A stretch of 28,704 nucleotides of DNA, taken from contig CALAFO010000082.1 of NCBI GenBank assembly GCA_937892545.1, positions 1 through 28,704 on the forward strand, read 5' to 3'. This document shows, piece by piece, positions 16,928-22,668 of the stretch (position 1 is the stretch's first letter; the number at the start of each line of letters is the position of its first letter). The notes beneath the pieces were generated by a model. That model was not told the origin of the DNA, made no database searches, and saw nothing but the letters and a program-made list of their open reading frames with translations. The DNA is from Scatosoma sp002474405. Its GTDB lineage: Bacteria > Bacillota > Clostridia > Christensenellales > Borkfalkiaceae. A program made the position numbers and the translations under genes.

Positions 16928-18706
16928 TCAGCCCGCACATACGGAAAGAACTTTTTTTCTTTCCTCTTCGGGGAGAACGCTTATCTCTTTCTGATCTTCG
17001 CTCGTTTCGATTTTCGCCGTTTGTCTGTTGCAATCCGCAATTTTCCGCATCGCGTCTTCGCTCAGTTTCGACTTTCTGTCGTAAGTGAAAAGTCCGTTCT
17101 GTTCCTGCTCCACGTCGTAAAGTTGCGTATAACAAAACCCGCTGATTTTACCGCAGTCTAAGAACTGTTTCGTCATTGCAACGTAATCGTTCACGAAATC
17201 TTCTTCCGTAGTTTTCGTACGATACCCCCAGCCGCCGTCCGCCACATACGCCACGCCGCCGTATTCGCTTGCGTTCGTCGGCGCTTCGCCGTTATACAAC
17301 GTGCCTTTTTCAGGATCCGCGCCGTACAGCGTATCCATAACAAGTTCGTTTTTCTCTTCGAGCGCTTCGATATACCGCGAAATTTCTTCGGGCGTATGGT
17401 AGCAATGAAAATCGAATAAATCGGTATATCTTCCGTGATATCCGCCGCTTACGTCCACACAGGGGCGGGTACAATCCAGCAATTTCGTTACGCTATACAG
17501 AATTTCCGGAAAACGGATATCCCGAACCTTTCCTTTATCTTCCAGATTTTCCCACGTTTCGTTTAACGGACACCAGGTGATTATGGCGGGATGGTTGAAA
17601 TACTGTTCCACCGTTTCGCGCCATTCTTCAATAAACGCACCCAAAGCGTCGATATCTTCGCACCGAACGCCCCAACTGGGATATTCTCCCCACGCCATAT
17701 ACCCGGCACGATCGCATTCGTATAAAAAACGCTGTTCAAAAACTTTCTGATGCAACCTCGCGCCGTTAAAGCCGAGAGATAATCCGAGGCGAATATCTTT
17801 TTTCATCGTTTCGGTATCGGGCGCGGTATAATGACCTGCGCCGTAATATCCCTGATCGAGCACCAGCCGTTGAAAAACGCTTTTGCCGTTCAGTAAAAAC
17901 TTTTTCCCGTCGTAACGCACGTCGCGCAGTCCGAAATAACTGCCGACTTCATCGTTGCCGAACTTAATTTTTACGTCGTACAATCTGCCGTGCCCCGGTT
18001 CCCACAAACGCTTTTCACTAAGTTCTATTTCAAAATTCTGTCTGTAATATCCGTCGCCTTCCGCATACCCTACGCGCCTGCCCTCGTAATAAACGGAGAT
18101 TTCCGTATGCCCTTTGCCTTCGGTAATCAGTTCCGTTTTCACGCGGCAATTTTCCGCATCGGGATAAAACTTCACACTTTTTACGTATTCTTCGGGCGTG
18201 TGTTCCAGCCATACCGTCTGCCATATCCCCGTTACGCGCGTATAGAAACATCCGTGCGGCAAAGCCTCTTTCACCTGTTTTCCGCTCGGATAATTCTCGC
18301 GTACGTCATCATGAATACTTACCGCAATACGATTTTTACCTGTTTTTACATAAGGCGTGATTTCCACGGAAAACGCCGTGTAACCGCCCTCATGCGTTCC
18401 CGCCTTTTTACCATTGACGTACACCGTGGCAACGCGATCCGCCGCACCGAAATGCAAAAACAGCCGCCCCTTCAGATCTTCCGCCGATACTTCTATATCG
18501 CGTGCATAAATGCAATCGGTGAAAAGATCCGTATCGCCTATGCCCGATAATTTCGATTCGGGGCAGAAAGGCACTTCGATTTCAGAAGCAAGCCTCCTGC
18601 TTTGCACGCTTTCGTCGTATTCTCCTTTTTCAAATTCCCATACTCCGTTAAGGCATTCGTACGATTTTCTTTCAAATTGCGGATTCGGGTGTTCTGTTCT
18701 GTACAT
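16928..18706 (-). CDS. Glycoside hydrolase family 2 enzyme (beta-galactosidase/glucuronidase type)
   Basis: The translated protein is taken as 592 residues from the ATG at 18706, which has an AGAGGA box about 8 nt upstream; the frame extends 30 codons further but that part lies across the palindromic leader. Domain order is jelly-roll (about 1-170, with CLNGVWEFE), Ig-like (about 175-260) and TIM barrel (about 265-560). Catalytic acid/base is Glu383 in CPLNETWEN and the nucleophile is Glu481 in NASEYGG. No signal peptide, so it cleaves imported oligosaccharide in the cytoplasm. It is the first gene after a consensus promoter and heads the transporter operon. Which beta-glycoside it releases (galactoside, mannoside, glucuronide or other) cannot be decided here. 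Confidence 0.93.
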   Translation of the reverse strand: MYRTEHPNPQFERKSYECLNGVWEFEKGEYDESVQSRRLASEIEVPFCPESKLSGIGDTDLFTDCIYARDIEVSAEDLKGRLFLHFGAADRVATVYVNGKKAGTHEGGYTAFSVEITPYVKTGKNRIAVSIHDDVRENYPSGKQVKEALPHGCFYTRVTGIWQTVWLEHTPEEYVKSVKFYPDAENCRVKTELITEGKGHTEISVYYEGRRVGYAEGDGYYRQNFEIELSEKRLWEPGHGRLYDVKIKFGNDEVGSYFGLRDVRYDGKKFLLNGKSVFQRLVLDQGYYGAGHYTAPDTETMKKDIRLGLSLGFNGARLHQKVFEQRFLYECDRAGYMAWGEYPSWGVRCEDIDALGAFIEEWRETVEQYFNHPAIITWCPLNETWENLEDKGKVRDIRFPEILYSVTKLLDCTRPCVDVSGGYHGRYTDLFDFHCYHTPEEISRYIEALEEKNELVMDTLYGADPEKGTLYNGEAPTNASEYGGVAYVADGGWGYRTKTTEEDFVNDYVAMTKQFLDCGKISGFCYTQLYDVEQEQNGLFTYDRKSKLSEDAMRKIADCNRQTAKIETSEDQKEISVLPEEERKKVLSVCAG

Positions 18707-18736
18707 TTCGTCCTCTTTTCTGTTCTTTATAGATAG

Positions 18737-18785
18737 TTTTCTTTGTTGGTCGTTTACCAACAAAGAAAAAGGGGTACCCCTTTTT
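18737..18785 (-). promoter_or_regulatory. Two perfect palindromes in the GH2 leader
   Basis: TTTTCTTTGTTGGT (18737-18750) and ACCAACAAAGAAAA (18756-18769) form a perfect 14-bp inverted repeat around CGTTT. Directly adjoining it is a perfect 20-nt palindrome centred on GGGGTACCCC (18766-18785). Both lie between the predicted transcript start (near 18840) and the GH2 start codon, so they could be operators acting as roadblocks or hairpins in the leader RNA. Confidence 0.6.
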
Positions 18786-18846
18786 CGATTCATCATCCTG
18801 CATTTGGGTTATGCCATCAATCGAATTTTTCTATCTCTACATTTTA

Positions 18847-18875
18847 ATTATAACATCGCATATTTGCATTGTCAA
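18847..18875 (-). promoter_or_regulatory. Perfect consensus promoter of the glycan operon
   Basis: On the minus strand TTGACA (18870-18875) and TATAAT (18847-18852) are separated by exactly 17 nt. Transcription should start near 18840, giving a leader of about 130 nt before the GH2 ATG. A fully consensus promoter implies strong repression when the substrate is absent. Confidence 0.85.
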
Positions 18876-18950
18876 TACTAAAAGTTTACCGATTTTCAAC
18901 AGAATGAAAAGACGTATTTTTCGTTTTTCGGAAAATGTTCTTAAAAACGG

Positions 18951-18979
18951 TTGCATTTCCGAAGATTTTATGCTATGCT
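18951..18979 (+). promoter_or_regulatory. Promoter of the ArsR-type regulator gene
   Basis: TTGCAT (18951-18956), 17 nt, then TATGCT (18974-18979), about 36 nt before the regulator's ATG. It is divergent from the GH2 promoter, with about 75 nt between the two -35 boxes, where shared operators could sit. Confidence 0.6.
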
Positions 18980-19015
18980 GTTTAGGAGATAAAAAAATAT
19001 AAGGCAGGACAAACC

Positions 19016-19969
19016 ATGAGCGATATTCTTACGCCGCAAAAAAATCTCACGCTGAACGTAAGCAACGCAGACGAACACGACCTGATTGCAAAAACATGCT
19101 ATGCACTTGCTTCCAAAGAACGCATCGCCATCATGAAAGCACTACTCAACAGCACGCAAAGCCTTTCTTCCCTTTCAAGGCTGCTGGATATTCCTGTTTC
19201 GAGCATGGTACGGCACATCGATGCACTCCTCGAAGGCGGCCTGATTCATCAATCATTTCAGCCGGGACCGAAAGGACACACCAAGTATTACGCCCAAACA
19301 ATTTTAGGCTTTACGATTTCTTTGGAAAAAGCGAAAGAAAACGAACTTCTGCATCCCGAATATGTTGTTGAAATGCCGCTGGGTATGTTTTCGCATTGCC
19401 ACATCAAAGCCCCCTGCGGAATGATCGGTTCGGATGGTCCGATCGGCGGATTCGATAACCCGAATCGCTTCTTTTCTCCGGACAGAGTGAAAGCGGAATG
19501 TCTTTGGTTCGATTCCGGGTTTATTTCATATAACTTTCCCACGGATTTTTCCCACAAACAGGATCTATCGGAAATCACGTTCTCATTTGAAATCTGTTCG
19601 GAAACCATTTATTACAACAACAACTGGCCTTCGGATATTACCATAGGCATCAATAATCGGGAAATCACCACTTTCACCTCTCCCGGCGATTTCGGCGGAA
19701 GAAGAGGCAAATATACGCCTATGTACTGGCCCATCACCAGCACGCAGTTCGGTTTACTGCAAAAAATCACCGTCAATAACGACGGCGTTTTCGTAAACAA
19801 CGTACTCGTGTCGGATAAAATCCGCTTTTCCGATCTGAACATTTACAACGGCATCGCCGTAAAACTGGACATCGGCATTAAAGATGATGCCAAACACAAA
19901 GGCGGCATCAATCTGTTCGGCAAAAACTTCGGAGATTATCCGCAGGCTATTGTAATGATGCTGAAATAA
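19016..19969 (+). CDS. ArsR-type HTH regulator with long C-terminal beta domain
   Basis: A 317-residue protein. Residues about 20-95 form an ArsR-like winged helix: ALASKERIAIMKALLN, then the recognition region LLDIPVSSMVRHIDALLEGG, then a wing ending HTKYY. The remaining 220 residues, beginning near HPEYVVEMPLGMFSHCHIKAP, look all-beta with many Trp, Phe and Tyr residues and resemble a ligand-binding jelly roll rather than an arsenic sensor; classical ArsR proteins are only about 100 residues. The gene is divergent from the GH2-transporter operon, so it probably senses a sugar from that pathway and controls both promoters. Translation starts after an AAGGCAGG site. Sensor function of the C-terminal half is inference. 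Confidence 0.85.
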   Translation: MSDILTPQKNLTLNVSNADEHDLIAKTCYALASKERIAIMKALLNSTQSLSSLSRLLDIPVSSMVRHIDALLEGGLIHQSFQPGPKGHTKYYAQTILGFTISLEKAKENELLHPEYVVEMPLGMFSHCHIKAPCGMIGSDGPIGGFDNPNRFFSPDRVKAECLWFDSGFISYNFPTDFSHKQDLSEITFSFEICSETIYYNNNWPSDITIGINNREITTFTSPGDFGGRRGKYTPMYWPITSTQFGLLQKITVNNDGVFVNNVLVSDKIRFSDLNIYNGIAVKLDIGIKDDAKHKGGINLFGKNFGDYPQAIVMMLK

Positions 19970-19998
19970 AATACGAATTCTTTACTTCTTTCCAATTT

Positions 19999-20042
19999 TA
20001 TCTTTACTTTTATCTTCTATTACAGTACAATAAGTAAAGATA
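19999..20042. repeat. 11-bp perfect inverted repeat after the regulator gene
   Basis: TATCTTTACTT (19999-20009) and AAGTAAAGATA (20032-20042) are exact complements separated by 22 nt. There is no T-run, so it is not an obvious terminator. It lies just before the XRE remnant and may be that gene's operator. Confidence 0.45.
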
Positions 20043-20060
20043 ATGATATTGAAGGCAGAT

Positions 20061-20240
20061 ATGTATTCTTATAAACCATTGGAAAATTAAGCCGAGAGAA
20101 GCGGGATTCACTAATTCTGATTTAACCGCTCGTCTTGGTATTTCTTCAAGAATCATTGCAAAAATGTCAAAAGGCGAAAAAATCGTAAATAGCGTTCTTA
20201 TCAGGATAATAGAGATATTTTTCACAACGAAAGCAGCTCT
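20061..20240 (+). pseudogene. Frameshifted XRE (Cro/CI) family regulator remnant
   Basis: The ATG at 20061 reads MYSYKPL and then meets a stop. Another frame, from 20080, continues with WKIKPREAGFTNSDLTARLG followed by ISSRIIAKMSKGEKI and NSVLIRIIEIF. Joined, these match the layout of small YozG-like Cro/CI regulators (SYKPLWK, T-x-x-DL-x-x-x-x-GIS, A-x-M-x-KGE, ICE-x-x). A deletion of 2 nt (or insertion of 1) near 20079 breaks the frame, and the usual DCD-x-x-DI tail is absent. Such regulators are typical cargo of clostridial mobile elements. Confidence 0.65.
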
Positions 20241-20269
20241 AATTTTTTATAAGTTTCCAGAAAAAATCT

Positions 20270-20503
20270 TTTTGCCTTTTCGGTGGAAGCGGGTAGCACA
20301 GAGAAAAACGGAAGTCAACGGCAAAAATTAACGCGTAAAGTTTGTACAATAGCAAAGTCGATTTCAATTTTAAGTTGAGGTCGGCTTTCTTTTTATGCGT
20401 TAATTTTTCGGCTGTTTCGTTGACTTCCGTTCTGTCCGCCATTCATAAAAGCTCGCAAAAAAATTTTCTCCGTGCTTGTTTTTTGGTTGCCAAAAAGGCA
20501 AAA
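20270..20503 (+). repeat. Nested inverted repeat of about 235 nt
   Basis: Five pairs of complementary arms are nested in order. They are 20270-20280 with 20493-20503 (11 bp); 20295-20307 with 20464-20476 (one mismatch); 20308-20320 with 20418-20430 (13 bp, ACGGAAGTCAACG); 20323-20334 with 20397-20408 (12 bp, AAAAATTAACGC); and 20354-20368 with 20374-20388 (all paired if G-U is allowed on the plus strand). The innermost arm is a terminator. The element lies directly before the sigma-like gene. It may be a structured leader, an element end or a single-strand replication or transfer signal. Confidence 0.75.
20354..20395 (+). terminator. Intrinsic terminator at the centre of the nested repeat
   Basis: A 15-bp hairpin (20354-20368 with 20374-20388, every non-Watson-Crick pair a plus-strand G-U) with a 5-nt loop, followed by CTTTTT. 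Because its flanks can pair with each other in larger arms, it could act as an attenuator for the downstream gene. Confidence 0.65.
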
Positions 20504-20530
20504 TAAAACAAACTCAGGAGAAAAAACACT

Positions 20531-21043
20531 ATGATTCAGCAAAAGAAAACCTACCGTTTCAGCGACGACACTGTGATCACCGAACAGAATATCCGACAAA
20601 TTGGCGAACTGATTGCTCTCAGTTCGGTAAGAACGCGAATGATCCATTCCACTCGCGATTTATACTATGTGTTTCAACGTTTGTACAAGGACATTTATTG
20701 CCACACCGATATTCTGAAACCGTATTCGGAAGCCTACGATTACGCCGAAGAAGCTATCTGCTTTTTATGCCGTTTTCTCGGTAAAAAATTAGGCGATCTT
20801 TGTATCGGTAAATTCGGAAAACCGATTCCGATTCGTCTCGCTTGTTATCGCCATATGGGCAGAATGCTTTGGAAAAAATACAACAAAAACGCCAAATATG
20901 AAGTCGGCAGTTATGAAGATCAGAATTTGCGCCACAACGAACTTACGATTGATCCTTATGCAAAACAGGCAACCGAGGAAACATCATACGAACGTTACGA
21001 TAAAATCATAAAAACAATGAAACTACGCAAAATAGTCCGTTGA
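20531..21043 (+). pseudogene. Sigma-factor-like mobile-element protein, C-terminally truncated
   Basis: The frame encodes 170 residues starting MIQQKKTYRFSDD after a CAGGAG box. Residues about 80-130 (FLGKKLGD, then KFGKPIPIRLACYRH) align with the gene at the right edge of the window (28301-28704), whose copy continues through a C-terminal HTH. Here the alignment stops after KIIKTMKL; the last residues, RKIVR, come from the antisense strand of a recombinase gene fragment. The HTH needed for DNA binding is thus missing. Related proteins are encoded in clostridial integrative elements and resemble sigma-70 region 4 or recombination regulators. The product is probably non-functional, although the frame itself is open. 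Confidence 0.7.
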
Positions 21044-21129
21044 TTGTCGATAGAAGCCGACTCGCCTTGTCGTTCATCTTCTTGGGAAAGTCTGAAATAC
21101 AGTCCTGCGATATACTTTTTCTGTTTCAT
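21022..21129 (-). pseudogene. Large serine recombinase, N-terminal fragment only
   Basis: From the ATG at 21129 the minus strand encodes MKQKKYIAGLYFRLSQEDER followed by QGESASIDNQRTILR, the start of a large serine recombinase: the catalytic serine region is the RLSQEDE segment and S-I-x-NQ is diagnostic. After about 35 residues the frame passes into antisense sequence of the sigma-like gene and stops at 20995. A full protein would be over 500 residues. The break point near 21024 is where the two convergent genes were fused, presumably by deletion. Confidence 0.8.
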
Positions 21130-21134
21130 ACCGT

Positions 21135-21341
21135 TTATCTCCCGTTTTTGTAATACTTGTCCGTCGCAAACTTCTTCATAGCGGTTTCAAAATCTTGTCC
21201 GCCTTTGAATACGCCGCGAACAAAATACGTTTTGCCGCCGATAGTTTTACGTTTGCCGATAGCAGGTGAAAACACATAGCAATGTTCTCCGCAGTTTTCG
21301 ACTTCGCTGACTATTTTTTTCCAATTGATTGATTTTTCCAT
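21135..21341 (-). CDS. Small TnpW-like transposon protein
   Basis: A 68-residue protein starting at 21341 behind an AAAGGAG box. Its C-terminal half (KRKTIGGKTYFVRGVFKGG, then FETAMKKFATDKY) matches the pattern of TnpW-type proteins of Tn4451-like clostridial elements, where an IG-x-TY-x-V segment is followed by a short helix. It ends 5 nt before the start of the serine recombinase fragment, the expected TnpW-TnpX order, so it is a leftover of the same element. Function in the family is not established. Similarity is judged by eye. Confidence 0.55.
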   Translation of the reverse strand: MEKSINWKKIVSEVENCGEHCYVFSPAIGKRKTIGGKTYFVRGVFKGGQDFETAMKKFATDKYYKNGR

Positions 21342-21677
21342 ACTGTTTTAACTCCTTTGACTTATTTTTTGTCTTTCGACGGAAACCGAACAATCCGAGA
21401 ACGGCGGAGCCGTCAAGGATAAAGAAAAAAATATTGGATGAAATCTGTTTCTTAAAAGTTCTCACAATAATTTTTTCCCTTTACGGCTACGACGGGCTTG
21501 GATTAGGCTTTCCGCGAGAAAGAAAAAACGTCTTGTTTCTTTCTTGTCCACAAGATTACGAGTTAAAGTCGCAAATTCTTTGCGAGTTTGAAAAAATAAT
21601 CGCAAGAAATTTTCAAAGCCGAATTTAAGGGATAAAACTATTCAATACAAAAAAATAAAAGAATGGCACAAAAAGTC
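21342..21677. other. Non-coding mobile-element remnant
   Basis: About 335 nt between the TnpW-like gene and the zinc regulator promoter. Open frames exist on both strands but none has a convincing ribosome site or recognisable product. It contains the 25-nt direct repeat at 21568-21592 that recurs at 28201-28225. Confidence 0.5.
21568..21592 (+). repeat. 25-nt direct repeat, left copy
   Basis: GTCGCAAATTCTTTGCGAG followed by TTTGAA. It matches 28201-28225 at 23 of 25 positions and contains a small hairpin (TCGCAAA with TTTGCGA). The two copies flank the zinc cassette in the same orientation. Confidence 0.6.
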
Positions 21678-21725
21678 TTGACAAATAAAATCGTAAACGC
21701 TATAATAATATGCGAATGAGTTGCA
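21678..21725 (+). promoter_or_regulatory. Consensus promoter and possible Zur box of the zinc cassette
   Basis: TTGACA (21678-21683), 17 nt, TATAAT (21701-21706). Just downstream, TGCGAATGAGTTGCA (21711-21725) is an imperfect inverted repeat (TGCRA-N5-TYGCA) at the transcript start, where a Fur-family repressor could bind. The box does not match a Zur consensus that I know, so the operator call is tentative; the promoter is clear. Confidence 0.7.
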
Positions 21726-21776
21726 AATGTTGGCGGTGACGTCAAATATCTGCAAACCAACGGAGCGAAAAACGAC

Positions 21777-22163
21777 TTGAAAGAATATAAAACGAAACAA
21801 AGAGATTTGATTTTAAGCGTATTTTCTTCCGCCGATTATTTTACCGCAGATGAGATTTACGAAAAGTTGTTACCCGACGTAAACAAAAGCACCGTCTATC
21901 GCAATCTTGAAAAACTTACCGAAAGCGGCAAAATCACGAGAGAACTTTCAAAAGACGGAAGCAAGTCGATTTACAGGTTAAACCCTACCGCTCATTGCGA
22001 AGGTCATTTGCATTTGATTTGCAGTAATTGCGGCGGAGTTATTCATTTAAGCGAAGCGGACAGCGATAAACTTGAAAAAGTTTTGAAGAAAAGTTACGGT
22101 TTTTCCGTAAACGACAACGCGACGGTAATTTCGGGCGTTTGCGAAAATTGCTCGAAAAAATAA
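21777..22163 (+). CDS. Fur-family metalloregulator, probably Zur
   Basis: A 128-residue Fur-type repressor. The winged helix contains ILSVFSSADYFTADEIYEKL and the recognition segment DVNKSTVYRNLEKLTESGKI (about 34-53). The dimer domain carries a structural zinc site, Cys82 and Cys85 with Cys122 and Cys125, and a sensor-type cluster HCEGHLHL (His73, His77, His79). The start is taken as TTG at 21777, 11 nt after a GGAG box; no in-frame ATG precedes it. Being first in a zinc-uptake operon strongly suggests it is the zinc sensor, repressing the cassette and itself when zinc is plentiful. Assignment to Zur rather than Fur or PerR rests on context. Confidence 0.85.
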   Translation: MKEYKTKQRDLILSVFSSADYFTADEIYEKLLPDVNKSTVYRNLEKLTESGKITRELSKDGSKSIYRLNPTAHCEGHLHLICSNCGGVIHLSEADSDKLEKVLKKSYGFSVNDNATVISGVCENCSKK

Positions 22164-22195
22164 TCTATAAAAATAACACGAGGAGGCATAAGCGT

Positions 22196-22492
22196 ATGAC
22201 GAAAAGACGTAGAATAACGGCAATACTTTTAACCGTTCTTTTTGTCGTTGCCGTTTTGCTTTCTCTGGATTTTATAACTCAGAATCACGAACACGACTGC
22301 ACGGGAGCGGATTGTCCTGTCTGCGCCGTTTTACATCTTGCCGAAGAAGTGAGCGGCGGAGCGAAAAAAGCCGCAGCCGTCGGTTCTTTATTTGCTTTTT
22401 GTATCGCCGCTTTGTTTGCCGTTAAGGTAAAAAAGCAGCGGTTAACTATGGCTGTTACGCCGGTTTCTTTAAGCGATATCCTTACAATTTAA
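22196..22492 (+). CDS. Small membrane protein with His/Cys metal-ligand cluster
   Basis: A 98-residue protein from the ATG at 22196, which has a perfect AGGAGG 9 nt upstream (the frame is open further upstream but without a site). Membrane segments at about 8-27 and 59-77 flank the loop HEHDCTGADCPVCAVLH, holding His31, His33, Cys35, Cys40, Cys43 and His47. The two-helix topology with a basic N-terminus places this loop outside the cell. Its position between the regulator and the zinc-binding protein suggests zinc capture or hand-over, or zinc sensing at the membrane. I do not know a named family; function is inferred from ligands and context. Confidence 0.8.
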   Translation: MTKRRRITAILLTVLFVVAVLLSLDFITQNHEHDCTGADCPVCAVLHLAEEVSGGAKKAAAVGSLFAFCIAALFAVKVKKQRLTMAVTPVSLSDILTI

Positions 22493-22648
22493 TAAATTTC
22501 GAGAACAAGGGTTAAGCCGAATATATCGTATTCGGTCTTTTTGCGTTTCTTTTCGATTGTTTTCATTTACGGGAGCAGTCTGCTTTTTACGCGCAAAATA
22601 ACGATACCCTTGTTTTTTCATACCCAAAATCAAGAAATTTATTGAATT
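22486..22648 (+). repeat. Multi-branched inverted repeat between the small membrane protein and znuA
   Basis: Outer arms 22486-22500 and 22634-22648 pair over 15 bp with one G-U; the left arm contains the stop codon of the preceding gene. Inner arms AACAAGGGT (22504-22512) and ACCCTTGTT (22606-22614) are exact. Inside lie the terminator at 22516-22542 and a second small hairpin AGCA-GTC-TGCT (22574-22584) followed by Ts. It could be an attenuator for znuA or a small non-autonomous element with terminal inverted repeats. Confidence 0.7.
22516..22542 (+). terminator. Intrinsic terminator within the intercistronic repeat
   Basis: GCCGAATA (22516-22523) pairs with TATTCGGT (22529-22536, one G-U) and is followed by CTTTTTT. 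It would end or attenuate the regulator transcript ahead of znuA. Confidence 0.75.
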
Positions 22649-22668
22649 TAAGGAGACTTTTTTAATTT

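Noticed and set aside
18741..18765. Catabolite-repression (cre) site in the GH2 leader
   Set aside because: The centre GTAAACG looks cre-like, but the spacing of the outer bases does not fit the consensus; the perfect inverted repeat is better read as a different operator or a hairpin.
18811..19002. 63-codon frame before the ArsR-type regulator
   Set aside because: It runs through both divergent promoters and lacks a ribosome site.
20239..20647. Two minus-strand frames (67 and 84 codons) across the nested inverted repeat
   Set aside because: They encode both arms of the repeat, overlap the sigma-like gene and have no ribosome site.
21329..21628. 99-codon plus-strand frame after the recombinase remnant
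   Set aside because: No start signal and no recognisable domain; the 25-nt repeat inside it also occurs in non-coding DNA at 28201.
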